Source of the DNA: Candidatus Pullichristensenella avicola | GTDB lineage: Bacteria; Bacillota; Clostridia; Christensenellales; Aristaeellaceae | NCBI GenBank assembly: GCA_018711655.1 | Contig: DVIA01000026.1 | Coordinates: 1 to 44,795, forward strand | Reading direction: 5' to 3' | Length of the DNA: 44,795 nucleotides | Shown here: piece by piece, positions 19,481 to 26,934 of the stretch | How the letters are laid out: each line of letters opens with the position of its first letter | Numbering within the stretch: position 1 is the stretch's first letter | The notes under the pieces: model-generated | Seen by the model: the letters and a program-made list of their open reading frames with translations, nothing else | What the model was told of the DNA's origin: nothing | Database searches by the model: none | Translations under genes and position numbers: made by a program

Positions 19481-20164
19481 TCACAGCCTCCGTTCCAGTT
19501 TTACGCAACGGGCGAGCACCCGCGCCTGGGCGGCGGGGAGCGTTTGCGAGGCGAACTCGCGGTCGTAACTCTGCAAGTGGACGCGGTTTCCGTCCAGCTT
19601 GTTGGCCTTGCGCGCGGCGCGCTTGCCGTCAAGAAGGAACAGGGAGATCGCCCCGTCCTCCACCTTCTGCGCCGGAACGCACAACAGCAGATCGCCAGCG
19701 TGGATGCGATAGCCGCGCAGAGCGTCGTCCGGGCAGCGGAAGTAAAACACCTTGTCCGGCGCGCCGCCCTCGATTTTGCCGCCCACCACGGGCACGAGCA
19801 CATGGTCGATCACCGTGGAATTCTCGTCCGTCACCGGCACGCGTTTGACCACCCCGCCCAGCGCGTCCAGCCAGGCGGAATTGTCGCCCTCCGCCTGCGC
19901 TTCCGGCTCGGAAACGGGCAGCTTGTACGGCCGCGGCCGGAGCGGCGCCTCCGGTTCCTGCGCCACTTCCAGTTCGGCGGAAACGGGGTTTTCCACGCCG
20001 AGGATTTTCAGAATGCGCTGGGCCTGATCGTCGGAAACGATGCGGCGGCCCGATTCGATATCCTTGATGACGCCCTCGGCCATGCCGCATTTCCGGGCCA
20101 GGGTCTTTTCCGTCATTTTCGCCTGCATCCGCGCGGTTCGGATGGTGTCTCCCAATCTGCTCAT
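19481..20164 (-). CDS. XRE-type repressor with degenerate S24-like domain
   Basis: This 227-aa regulator starts with a Cro/C1-type helix-turn-helix (MSRLGDTIRTARMQAKMTEKTLARKCGMAEGVIKDIESGRR, residues 1-60). After a linker, residues 110-227 match the LexA/S24 peptidase-like fold: VPVVGGKIEGGAP, then YRIHAGDLLLCV. The GDSM segment that would carry the catalytic serine reads PDDAL instead, so self-cleavage is unlikely and the domain probably serves dimerisation or sensing. The start at 20164 follows AAGGAG with 7 bases spacing; nine upstream in-frame residues are discarded. It leads the XRE-PHP-HD operon and is the likely regulator of it. A phage origin is possible but no phage genes are near. 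Confidence 0.87.
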   Translation of the reverse strand: MSRLGDTIRTARMQAKMTEKTLARKCGMAEGVIKDIESGRRIVSDDQAQRILKILGVENPVSAELEVAQEPEAPLRPRPYKLPVSEPEAQAEGDNSAWLDALGGVVKRVPVTDENSTVIDHVLVPVVGGKIEGGAPDKVFYFRCPDDALRGYRIHAGDLLLCVPAQKVEDGAISLFLLDGKRAARKANKLDGNRVHLQSYDREFASQTLPAAQARVLARCVKLERRL

Positions 20165-20199
20165 AGCGACGCTCCTTAAAAAACTTCCCATACAGGGCT

Positions 20200-20228
20200 A
20201 TTATAGCACGCGCGACGGGGCCGGGCAA
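20200..20228 (-). promoter_or_regulatory. Candidate promoter of the XRE-PHP-HD operon
   Basis: TTGCCC (20223-20228) and TATAAT (20200-20205) on the minus strand are separated by 17 bases and lie 35 bases before the XRE start codon. Confidence 0.7.
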
Positions 20229-20689
20229 GCAAAAACCGCGCCGGGAGTGAACAATTCGCCGCCCTTGCCGCGCGGCCCGCCGGGCGGATGGATCGCGCTT
20301 CGCTCCGAGGAGGGGCCGGGGCCTGCAAAGAACCACCGAGCCCGCGGCGGCTGTTTTGAGAAAATGCGCCGCGCTTTAGGAGCGTAGTTTTAAGAAATTC
20401 CCCAAAGGGACGGCCGTGCGCCGCCCCCATAAAAAGGCCCATATTTCGCCGCCCCATTGCGCCCCGCCTTTTCAGGAAAGAGCCTCCGGCGCGCGCCCCG
20501 GCCGTTGGGCGATTTTGGCAACGGCGTTTTGCCGCGATGTTTTGCCGGCGTTGGACAGGCTCTGTTGTTTGCGCGGCGCGGCCCCGTTTCGCCTGCCGGC
20601 CGGGGAATCCTTCCCGCGCTTTGGACACGCGGCCACCGTTTCGCCCCACATGCGCCGCGAAAAAGCCCTGGCAAACGTTACAAACTGTT
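20229..20689. other. Intergenic stretch without a supported gene
   Basis: About 460 bases between divergent transcription units. Open frames exist on both strands but lack ribosome sites and read as shadow-type arginine- and proline-rich sequence. I see no repeat or RNA structure that stands out. Confidence 0.55.
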
Positions 20690-20730
20690 CATGGAAAGAC
20701 CATGCGTCCATGCCGTATGCGTGCTATACT
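20690..20730 (+). promoter_or_regulatory. Candidate extended -10 promoter with upstream inverted repeat
   Basis: TGCTATACT (TATACT at 20725-20730 with TG one base upstream) fits an extended -10 element. The -35 region is poor. CATGG-AAAGA-CCATG at 20690-20704 is a short palindrome in the position where an activator could bind. The secreted protein gene starts at 20762. Confidence 0.45.
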
Positions 20731-20761
20731 GCCCTCGTACCCCAGAAAGGAGGGGATGTTT

Positions 20762-21250
20762 ATGGAAACCATATGCAAGCGTCTGACCCTGCTGATGGCG
20801 CTGCTGCTCGCCTTGGGCGGCGTTGCAGCGGCGGAAACGCCCAACCCCCGGCAGGAGATGGAAAGCGCCGCCCAGGTCGAGGCCCGGCTGGGCTTTGCCG
20901 TGGCCGCGCCCGAGAACGTCGAGGCGGAATACGCCGTCATCGGCGGCTCGACCGGCGAAGCGACCTTTCAGGTGGACCAGATTGCATGCACGCTGCGCGC
21001 GGCGCGCACGCAGGACGACATCTCCGGGCTGTTCATGGAAATGAGCGAGCCAGTCGAGGAAGAGCACGCCGCAGGGGAGGACGTCGTTTCCGTCGCCCAC
21101 CGCGCGACGGAGGAAAACGGCGGTTATGACGTTTACGCCTGGTTCGTGGACGACGTGCAGTATTGCCTGGTACTCCACGGCGAGGCAAGCGTCATGATCG
21201 CGGGAGAAATTCTCGAAGGCGTGCTCGAAGCTTGCGCGGCGGCGCAATAA
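20762..21250 (+). CDS. Small secreted protein, 162 aa
   Basis: The product begins with a signal peptide (METICKRLTLLMALLLALGGVAAAE) and has a soluble 137-residue mature part with LGFAVAAPENV near its start and a C-terminal YDVYAWFVDDVQYCLVLHG...EILEGVLEA segment. The latter pattern recalls small secreted domains such as DUF4367, but I cannot assign the family. The start at 20762 is preferred because AAAGGAGGGG ends 7 bases upstream; the ATG at 20756 lies against that site. A second secreted-protein gene follows 66 bases later with a similar general plan (signal peptide, beta-rich body, cysteine in the last third). They are probably cotranscribed and may be distant paralogues. Function unknown. 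Confidence 0.8.
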   Translation: METICKRLTLLMALLLALGGVAAAETPNPRQEMESAAQVEARLGFAVAAPENVEAEYAVIGGSTGEATFQVDQIACTLRAARTQDDISGLFMEMSEPVEEEHAAGEDVVSVAHRATEENGGYDVYAWFVDDVQYCLVLHGEASVMIAGEILEGVLEACAAAQ

Positions 21251-21316
21251 AAACGCGAAACGAACGCGGGCGGCGCGGTCGTCCACGAAAAACAGATTGC
21301 GGAAAGGATGTTGAAA

Positions 21317-22030
21317 ATGAAAAAAGTGCTGGCTGTGCTGCTAAGCCTGGCCCTGTTTGGCGGCGCGGCGCTCGCGGAGACCGACGCACAGACGCGGCAG
21401 CGCGATATAACCGTCGATGGCGTTACCGAAACCATTGAGGAAACGCTTTTTACCGCTCCATCCGGTTACAGCATCTGGCTGCAGGACGGCTGGCAGTTGC
21501 AGTTCGGAATGGAAGGCGCCATGGCGCCGGAGAATATTCCCGAAGGAGGCATGCCGGAGGGGATTCCCGAGGGAGACGTGCCGGAGGGTGTTCCCGAGGG
21601 AGGCATGCCGGAGGGTATTCCCGAGGGAGGCATGCCGGAGGGTATTCCCGAGGGAGGCGACATAGCGGATATGGAAATGGGCTTCATCGCCGACGTATAT
21701 GCTCCCCTCGACGCGCAGGATGCGTCGCTGACCGTGCAACCCACCGCCGACCTGACGGCGGAGGATGCGGACAGCTTTTTGGGCGAAGCAACCTATACTG
21801 AGGACGCCGAAGCCGTGGTAAGCGAAATCTCCTCCTTTGCCATGGAGGACGGTTCCGAAGCCAGAACGGTGGAAGTGATCTCCGGCGGCGTCGCCTACCG
21901 CTATTATTTCATCGCCGGCGACGGCCTGAGCCTGTGCGTGACCGCGCAGTTTCCCGAGGGAGACGCCGAAGGCTACGGCACGCGCATGGAGGAAATGATC
22001 GCCAGCATCGCCTTTGAAAACGCGATGTAA
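21317..22030 (+). CDS. Secreted protein with EGGMPEGIP repeat
   Basis: This 237-aa protein has a signal peptide (MKKVLAVLLSLALFGGAALAE), a short folded segment (residues 25-75), a Gly/Pro/Glu repeat of four 9-residue units (EGGMPEGIP, EGDVPEGVP, EGGMPEGIP twice) at about residues 76-111, and a C-terminal domain ending GLSLCVTAQFPEGDAEGYGTRMEEMIASIAF that resembles the tail of the preceding secreted protein. The repeat probably forms an extended, acidic spacer. The start MKKVL at 21317 is preferred because AAAGG lies 9 bases upstream; an ATG at 21308 abuts it. The gene sits 66 bases after the first secreted protein. Function unknown; cell-surface exposure is inferred from the signal peptide. 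Confidence 0.8.
   Translation: MKKVLAVLLSLALFGGAALAETDAQTRQRDITVDGVTETIEETLFTAPSGYSIWLQDGWQLQFGMEGAMAPENIPEGGMPEGIPEGDVPEGVPEGGMPEGIPEGGMPEGIPEGGDIADMEMGFIADVYAPLDAQDASLTVQPTADLTAEDADSFLGEATYTEDAEAVVSEISSFAMEDGSEARTVEVISGGVAYRYYFIAGDGLSLCVTAQFPEGDAEGYGTRMEEMIASIAFENAM
21542..21649 (+). repeat. Four tandem 27-bp coding repeats
   Basis: Units start at 21542, 21569, 21596 and 21623, followed by a partial unit. The last two units are identical, which suggests recent slippage. They encode the EGGMPEGIP spacer. Confidence 0.9.
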
Positions 22031-22075
22031 GCGCGAACCGGCCAGCGCCGGCCGTAGCGGCGTTATAGATAGATT

Positions 22076-22104
22076 GCCCGGACCGTTCCCCAAACGGCCC
22101 GGGC
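22076..22104 (+). terminator. Hairpin after the secreted-protein pair
   Basis: GCCCGGACCGTT (22076-22087) pairs with AACGGCCCGGGC (22093-22104) with a single mismatch and loop CCCCA. A U-tract is lacking. Confidence 0.5.
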
Positions 22105-22210
22105 GCGTTGAATAGCGCTTCCGCGGCGGCGCGATCGACTTTGCCGCCCATCCCCAAACCGTTGCCGCGGGGGCAATGCAGAATGAAGCGGCCAGGCGCA
22201 AAGAAGGTCG

Positions 22211-22600
22211 CACGAAGGCCTCCGCAGGCGCGGAGGCGGATTGTTTGGGGGTCGAGATGCCGGGAGGATTGTCCCCTGACAGCGCGGAATGTGGAAGGCT
22301 TCAGCTTGCCCGCTTCGCCCGCCGCACAAAGGCCTCCGCAGGCGCGGAGGCGGATTGTTTTGGTCGAGAAGCCGGAAGATTGCCCCTGACGGCGCGGAAT
22401 GTGGAAGGCTTCAGCCTGCCCGCTTCGCCCGCCGCACGAAGGCCTCCGCAGGCGCGGAGGCGGATTGTTTTGGTCGAGAAGCCGGAAGATTGCCCCTGCG
22501 GCGCGGAAAGGGGAAGGTTTCAGCCTGCCCGCTTCGCCCGCCGCACAAAGGCCTCCGCAGGCGCGGAGGCGGATTGTTCTGGCCGAGATGCCGGCCGTTA
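22211..22600. repeat. Tandem array of four hairpin-bearing 109-114 bp repeats
   Basis: The core GGCCTCCGC-AGGC-GCGGAGGC, an 8-bp stem with a 4-base loop, starts near 22217, 22331, 22441 and 22550. Unit spacing is 114, 110 and 109 bases. Each core is followed by GGATTGTT and then by a conserved stretch with GGAAGG, GCTTCAGCCTGCC and GCTTCGCCCGCCGCAC. Units 2 and 3 are almost identical. The array fills the gap between convergent genes. Open frames crossing it are a by-product of the repeat and no gene is supported. Confidence 0.85.
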
Positions 22601-22605
22601 GAACG

Positions 22606-22634
22606 GCGGCGTTTCTGCCAGGCAGAAACGCCGC
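22606..22634. terminator. Palindromic hairpin before the rubrerythrin gene end
   Basis: GCGGCGTTTCTGCC (22606-22619) and GGCAGAAACGCCGC (22621-22634) are exact reverse complements around one base. It lies 33 bases after the stop codon of the ferredoxin-rubrerythrin gene and may terminate it, although a T-run is missing. Confidence 0.5.
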
Positions 22635-22666
22635 ATGTGCCGCCTGGATCGTCGCGGCGGACCGCG

Positions 22667-23842
22667 TCAGTAATTTTCGGCGTTGATTTCAAAATAGCTG
22701 CGCGGATGGGCGCATGTGGGGCAGATCTCCGGCGCGGCCGTGCCGACGACAATGTGCCCGCAGTTGCGGCATTCCCAGACCTTGACTTCGCTCTTTTTGA
22801 ACACCGCGGCGGTTTCTACATTGCGCAACAGGGCGCGGTAGCGTTCCTCGTGGTGCTTTTCGATGGCGGCCACGAGGCGGAAGCGGGCGGCCAGATCCGG
22901 GAAGCCCTCTTCTTCGGCTGTTTTGGCAAAACCTTCGTACATATCCGTCCACTCGTAGTTCTCGCCTTCTGCGGCGTGCAGGAGGTTCTGGGCCGTGTCG
23001 CCGATGCCGCTCAGTTCCTTGAACCACATTTTGGCGTGCTCTTTTTCATTTTCGGCCGTCTTGGCAAACAGCGCGGCGATCTGCTCGTACCCTTCTTTTT
23101 TGGCCACGGAGGCAAAGTAGGTATACTTGTTGCGCGCCTGCGATTCGCCGGCGAAGGCGGCTTCGAGGTTCTTTTCCGTCTGCGTGCCGGCGTAGCGGTT
23201 GGATTTGGGCGCCTCGATCAGTTCCAATTTGTCGCCGGTGGCTTTGCACACGGGGCAGACGGGCGTTTCGCCCTCGGAAACGGAAAACACATGGCCGCAG
23301 ACCTTGCACTTGTACGTTTTCATTTTCTTTTCTCCTTTTTTCTTTTTGTCGTTGCAGGGGACGACTTCCATCAGCTTCCACACCGCGTCCAGCGGGAAGC
23401 CTTCGGCGGGCGGGTTGACTGCCCAGGAAGCGAGCAGGTTGTGGGCGTTGCCGCTCTGGGGCAACATATAGCCGGCTTCGCGGAGGATGTCCTCCCCGAC
23501 CAGGCGAACGGATTTGGCCACGGCTTTGCTGAGGCGGTAGAGGCCGTCCTGCGCGGCTGTCGCCGCCGTTTGCAGGGCGATCTTTTCCTCCTCCGCCTTG
23601 CGCTCGGCCAGGGCGTTGGCCAGGATAACGACGTTTTCCTCTTTCTTTTGCTGCGGCGGGTATTCCAGCGGCGCCATGGAGATGGCCCCGCTGGGGCAGG
23701 CCCCGGCGCAGTCGCCGCAGCCTGTGCATTTGCTTGCGTCAATGACGCTGTTTTCCGTGTCCGTCGCTCCGGTCGGGCAGACATAGAGGCAGAGGCAATC
23801 CTTGGTACACAGGCGCAGGTTGCGCACCGCGACGCGTTTCAT
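22667..23842 (-). CDS. Ferredoxin-rubrerythrin fusion protein
   Basis: The 391-aa frame joins two proteins normally encoded separately. Residues 1-173 are a clostridial 4Fe-4S protein: cysteines 12, 16, 18, 22 and 39, 42, 45, 49 could hold two clusters, though the first set has unusual spacing (CX3CXCX3CP). Residues 174-391 are a complete rubrerythrin: an N-terminal rubredoxin knuckle (CKVCG...CPVC), a diiron ferritin-like domain ([28 protein letters not shown]), and a C-terminal rubredoxin (CRNCG...CPTC). Rubrerythrin reduces hydrogen peroxide in the cytoplasm. The linker KKKKGEKK is encoded by what looks like a ribosome site, so rubrerythrin may also be made alone from 23323. The gene overlaps the upstream two-rubredoxin gene by four bases and belongs to the perR operon. 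Confidence 0.88.
   Translation of the reverse strand: MKRVAVRNLRLCTKDCLCLYVCPTGATDTENSVIDASKCTGCGDCAGACPSGAISMAPLEYPPQQKKEENVVILANALAERKAEEEKIALQTAATAAQDGLYRLSKAVAKSVRLVGEDILREAGYMLPQSGNAHNLLASWAVNPPAEGFPLDAVWKLMEVVPCNDKKKKGEKKMKTYKCKVCGHVFSVSEGETPVCPVCKATGDKLELIEAPKSNRYAGTQTEKNLEAAFAGESQARNKYTYFASVAKKEGYEQIAALFAKTAENEKEHAKMWFKELSGIGDTAQNLLHAAEGENYEWTDMYEGFAKTAEEEGFPDLAARFRLVAAIEKHHEERYRALLRNVETAAVFKKSEVKVWECRNCGHIVVGTAAPEICPTCAHPRSYFEINAENY
23321..23339 (-). promoter_or_regulatory. Internal ribosome site and start for rubrerythrin
   Basis: On the minus strand AAAAGGAG (23332-23339) stands 8 bases before an in-frame ATG (23321-23323) that begins [10 protein letters not shown], the natural N-terminus of a rubrerythrin. 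Two products may therefore arise from the frame 22667-23842. Confidence 0.65.
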
Positions 23843-24492
23843 GCGGAGGCCCTCCCTTCGATCTTTTCAAATTTCCACGACGGCACCTTGCAGACCGGGC
23901 AGAGTTGCGGCGGCTCCTTGCCGATATAGGCAAAGCCGCAGACGGAGCAGACCCAGATGTCCGTATCGCGCAGCATGGCTTCGCCCTCGCGCTGGTAGCG
24001 TTCCAGCAGCGTTTTGAGGATGGCCGTCACCTTTTCGCCCCAGACGCAAATGCGCTGCGCGCCGCGGTCGCCCGCCTGCACTGCCGCGCCGCGCAGGGCG
24101 GGGTAGCCGCTGGAAAGGTCCTCGCCCATGCGTGCGGAAAGCGCGGCTGCGCCCGTTTCCTCCGCGGCAGGCGCGGCGGCGGCAAACCAGTCGGCGATTT
24201 CGCGGAAGAGGGCGGCTTCCTCGTCCTTATACTGCTTTTCGCAGCCGCGGGCGAGGTTGGAGCAGAGGATGGACAGCGCGCCGGCGGAGAGCTTGCGCAT
24301 TTCCCCGTGCGCCTCGACGGGCGGGGCGGCGGCTGGAGCAGGGGCGGCGCTCTTCGCCGCCGCTTCCGGGGCGAAGGCGGACTTGGCCGCGCCGCAGAGG
24401 GGACATGTCCACGTTTCCGGCAGCGCGGCAAAGGGCTTGCCCTGCTTTGCCTCGTCGTAGACATAGCCGCAGATGGAGCAGACGTATCTCAT
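23839..24492 (-). CDS. Protein with a rubredoxin-like domain at each end
   Basis: The 217-aa product opens with a rubredoxin-like site ([14 protein letters not shown]...CPLCGA, residues 1-40), continues with an Ala/Pro linker (40-65) and a helical domain of about 110 residues ([35 protein letters not shown]...), and closes with a second rubredoxin-like knuckle ([23 protein letters not shown]). The helical part looks like a degenerate ferritin-like domain but lacks the obvious ExxH pairs of rubrerythrin. It probably carries electrons in the peroxide-reducing system encoded next door. GGGAGG lies 10 bases before the ATG at 24492, and its stop codon overlaps the next ATG (ATGA), so translation is coupled. 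Exact role unknown. Confidence 0.83.
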   Translation of the reverse strand: MRYVCSICGYVYDEAKQGKPFAALPETWTCPLCGAAKSAFAPEAAAKSAAPAPAAAPPVEAHGEMRKLSAGALSILCSNLARGCEKQYKDEEAALFREIADWFAAAAPAAEETGAAALSARMGEDLSSGYPALRGAAVQAGDRGAQRICVWGEKVTAILKTLLERYQREGEAMLRDTDIWVCSVCGFAYIGKEPPQLCPVCKVPSWKFEKIEGRASA

Positions 24493-24554
24493 GCCATGAC
24501 TTCCTCCCTTGGGGTCGTTATCGTGGCGCGCCGCGTTCGTCGCGGCGCGTTGGT

Positions 24555-24935
24555 TCAGCGCTTGCCCTCCCCTTTCGCCTTCTGGCGGCATTCGGGGCAG
24601 AGATAGATGACCTTGAGGTCGTAGTAGAGGATTTCCTCGCCGGTCTGCGCCTGCAGGGCGGGCGTGAGGTCGGAAAAACAGATGTCCGTGAGTTTGCCGC
24701 AGCCGCGGCAGACGAGGTGGTCGTGGCGCGCGGCGCGGTCGTAGCGGTCTGGCGCGCCGGGTACGGATACTTTGCGGATGAGCTTTGCGGCCCAGAGTTT
24801 GTTGAGGTTGTTGTAGACGGTGGCGAGGGAGACGGCGGGGCATTCGCCCTTGAGGCGTTTGTGGACTTCCTCGGCGGTCATATGGCTGTGCGAGGCGCTG
24901 ACCAGTTCATAAATGCGCCGTTCGTAATCGGTCAT
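24555..24935 (-). CDS. perR: PerR-like Fur family peroxide regulator
   Basis: This 126-aa metalloregulator has a winged helix ([28 protein letters not shown]) and a C-terminal dimerisation domain with [14 protein letters not shown] and YLCPECRQ. The two CxxC pairs form the structural zinc site; the His/Asp residues around RHDH would form the regulatory metal site. The subfamily is judged PerR rather than Fur from its rubrerythrin and rubredoxin neighbours and from the box at its own promoter. The start MTDYERRIY at 24935 is preferred since GGTGA lies just upstream; an ATG at 24947 would sit at the edge of the operator. It leads an operon with the genes at 23839 and 22667 and is probably autorepressed until peroxide oxidises it. 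Confidence 0.9.
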   Translation of the reverse strand: MTDYERRIYELVSASHSHMTAEEVHKRLKGECPAVSLATVYNNLNKLWAAKLIRKVSVPGAPDRYDRAARHDHLVCRGCGKLTDICFSDLTPALQAQTGEEILYYDLKVIYLCPECRQKAKGEGKR

Positions 24936-24950
24936 AGCGATCACCATTGA

Positions 24951-24985
24951 TTAGAATAATTCTAAGAATATTATAACGATTCTAA
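24951..24985. promoter_or_regulatory. Two PerR/Fur-type boxes
   Basis: TTAGAATAATTCTAA (24951-24965) is a perfect 7-1-7 inverted repeat like the PerR box. A second, looser copy, TTATAACGATTCTAA, stands at 24971-24985. Centres are 20 bases apart. The first covers the predicted transcription start and the second overlaps the -10, an arrangement suited to repression. Confidence 0.8.
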
Positions 24986-24998
24986 ACGCGTATGTCAA
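24970..24998 (-). promoter_or_regulatory. Consensus promoter of the perR operon
   Basis: On the minus strand TTGACA (24993-24998) and TATAAT (24970-24975) are exactly 17 bases apart, a full sigma-A consensus. The predicted start is near 24963, inside the perfect PerR box. Confidence 0.85.
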
Positions 24999-25510
24999 GC
25001 GGAAAAGCGAAAATCCGGCATTTTGCCGGCGGCCGGCGCGCAGTGGGGAAACGGCTGGCCATGGCGCGCTCAGGGGCGGGGCGTCTGCGCCGCGTTGACG
25101 ACCGCGCTGGCCGGGCGGGGAGGAGCGTTTGCACAGCCATGGCGCGCAGTGGGAAAGCGCAGGCCGGCGAGAGGCGGGCCGTTGTCTGATTCGGCAGCGC
25201 GCCGGGTTGCGATGGGGAAAGCGCTTCCATGTTTCAATCGACCGCAGATGCGAAACCGGGATGGCGGGTGGCGCAGGCGTTCCAGGGCGCATGTCGCGCC
25301 GGGTGCGGGCGGGTTTCCGCCAACCGCACGGCGGGCGCGCCCGGCGCGTTTTCGGCAAAGCCAGGGATGCGATCGCGGCGCGCCCCTGGGCCGACGCCGG
25401 CGATCCTGTCTCCGCGGCGGACGCCTGCGGGCGGATTTGCGTTTCCGGCCCGCGGCAAAGCGTCTGATCGGATGCCATGCGCCGCGCCGCTTTGCAAGGA
25501 CGCGAAGAAC
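24999..25510. other. Intergenic stretch without a supported gene
   Basis: About 510 GC-rich bases with no gene having a ribosome site. GGCGCGCAGTGGG occurs at 25035 and 25141 and CCATGGCGCGC at 25059 and 25138, which looks like a worn repeat of about 106 bases. A 175-aa minus frame here covers the perR promoter and is rejected. Confidence 0.5.
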
Positions 25511-25543
25511 AAAAAAAGGCCTCCCGGCTGTCCGGGAGACCTT
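25511..25543 (-). terminator. Terminator of pfp
   Basis: On the minus strand AAGGTCTCCCGG and CCGGGAGGCCTT pair around ACAG and are followed by a T-run (seven A on the plus strand at 25511-25517). It starts 13 bases beyond the pfp stop codon. Confidence 0.9.
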
Positions 25544-25555
25544 GCTGTTGGAGCC

Positions 25556-26803
25556 TTACGCCTCGGCCTTGACTTTCTTCAGGCGCACAAAGCGCGGCAG
25601 GCCATCTTCGACCGTCATGTCGGTCTGGCCCTGGATAAGGGGCAGCGCATAGTCGATGAAGCCCTGCTCAATGCCGTCGCCGGCCGCGTTGATCCACTCG
25701 CGCGGAACCTTCTTTTCGGTATTGGCGACGACGCTCAGGTCGAACAGTTTGACCTTGCAGACGTACTTGCCGTCCACCATTTCGCGCTCGAAGCCGACCA
25801 TCTTGTCGGTGATGCCCGCCACGGCGTTTTCCACGGCGGCCTTGCCGGACATGAAGGATTCCTCAATGTCGGTCTTGGAGGCGCAGTGCGCCGCGCAGCG
25901 CTGCAGCAGGGAAAGCTCGATGCCGCGCACCTTGGCGCCGGTGGCCTGTTTGACGTGGTTGGCCAGGAAGGCGGCCAGACCGCCCAGCTGGGCATGGCCG
26001 AAGGAGTCCTTGGCCATGTTCTTGTTGGCGTATTCGGCGATGAAGGCGCCGTCCTTGTCGTGGATGCCTTCGGACACGGCGACGATGCAGTTCTTGTTCT
26101 TTTCGTAGATGGCCTTGACCTTGGCGGTGAAGTCGTCGAGGTCGAAATCCACCTCCGGCAGGTAGATAAGGTCCGGGCCGCAGCCCTTCACGCCCGCCAG
26201 CGCGGCGGCGGCGGTCAGCCAGCCCGCGTGACGGCCCATGCACTCGATGATGGTGATCATGCCGGTGTCGTACACATGCGCGTCGCAGTACACTTCCATG
26301 ATGGAGGTGGCGATGTACTTGGCGGCGGAGGCGAAGCCCGGGCAGTGGTCGGTGCCGGCCAGGTCGTTGTCGATGGTCTTGGGAATGCCCATCACGCGGC
26401 AGTCATAGCCGTTTTTGAGCATGTACTTGGAGATCTTGTTGCAGGTATCCATGGAGTCGTTGCCGCCATTGTAGAAGAAATAGCGGACGTCGTACTTTTT
26501 GAAGATCTCGAGGATGCGCTTGTAATCGGTATCGTCCTCATCGGGGTCCTTGAGCTTGTAGCGGCAGGAACCCAGCGCCGAGGAGGGCGTGTACTTCATC
26601 AGTTCCAGTTCCCTGGGATCCTCCTTGCCCATGTCAAAGAGGTCGTCGTCCAAAACGCCCTTGATGCCGTGGTGCGCGCCGAGCACCCGGGTGATGGAAT
26701 CGCTTTCCAGCGCGGTTTTGATCGCGCCGTAGGCGCTGGCGTTGATAACGGAGGTCGGGCCGCCGGACTGGCCGATGATACAGGCGCCTTTCAGCTGAGA
26801 CAT
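25556..26803 (-). CDS. pfp: Pyrophosphate-dependent 6-phosphofructokinase
   Basis: This 415-aa cytoplasmic enzyme reversibly phosphorylates fructose-6-phosphate with PPi. Near the N-terminus GQSGGPTSVIN forms part of the phosphate site. GGND at 113-116, where ATP enzymes have GGDG, and PKTIDND at 141-147 with the lysine that marks PPi use, together support PPi specificity. MGRHAGWL and EGIH complete the active-site motifs. The start MSQLKGA at 26803 has GGAAGGA 6 bases upstream, while the 17 in-frame residues before it lack a ribosome site. It has its own promoter and terminator. Together with ppdK at 0.2 kb it suggests a PPi-linked, reversible glycolysis. Confidence 0.95.
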   Translation of the reverse strand: MSQLKGACIIGQSGGPTSVINASAYGAIKTALESDSITRVLGAHHGIKGVLDDDLFDMGKEDPRELELMKYTPSSALGSCRYKLKDPDEDDTDYKRILEIFKKYDVRYFFYNGGNDSMDTCNKISKYMLKNGYDCRVMGIPKTIDNDLAGTDHCPGFASAAKYIATSIMEVYCDAHVYDTGMITIIECMGRHAGWLTAAAALAGVKGCGPDLIYLPEVDFDLDDFTAKVKAIYEKNKNCIVAVSEGIHDKDGAFIAEYANKNMAKDSFGHAQLGGLAAFLANHVKQATGAKVRGIELSLLQRCAAHCASKTDIEESFMSGKAAVENAVAGITDKMVGFEREMVDGKYVCKVKLFDLSVVANTEKKVPREWINAAGDGIEQGFIDYALPLIQGQTDMTVEDGLPRFVRLKKVKAEA

Positions 26804-26854
26804 AGGAATCCTTCCTTTCAAAACATGTCGGTGGGACGTGCCCATACACATCAA

Positions 26855-26883
26855 AATTTAGCACAATCCGCGCATATTGTCAA
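26855..26883 (-). promoter_or_regulatory. Candidate pfp promoter
   Basis: TTGACA (26878-26883), a 17-base spacer and TAAATT (26855-26860) on the minus strand, with a TG one base before the -10. About 50 bases before the start codon. Confidence 0.7.
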
Positions 26884-26934
26884 ACGCAAAGCCGTTAAAA
26901 ATGCGCGGTTTTCGCGCGCGGACGCGCCCATTCG

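Noticed and set aside
18100-20164. Anti-phage defence island
   Set aside because: PHP and HD hydrolases with a regulator are suggestive, but no nuclease, nucleotide cyclase, toxin or mobile-element marker is nearby, so this was kept only as an operon observation.
19481-20164. LexA or SOS repressor
   Set aside because: The DNA-binding domain is XRE-type, not the LexA winged helix, and the catalytic serine motif of S24 is missing.
22211-22600. CRISPR array
   Set aside because: Units are 109-114 bp and repeat over their whole length; there are no short repeats with unique spacers and no cas genes.
22289-23929. 546-aa plus-strand frame across the hairpin array and rubrerythrin gene
   Set aside because: The first part is translated repeat and the rest is antisense to an obvious gene.
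24951-25478. 175-aa minus frame upstream of perR
   Set aside because: It runs through the perR promoter and both PerR boxes, has no ribosome site, and is Arg/Pro-rich shadow sequence.
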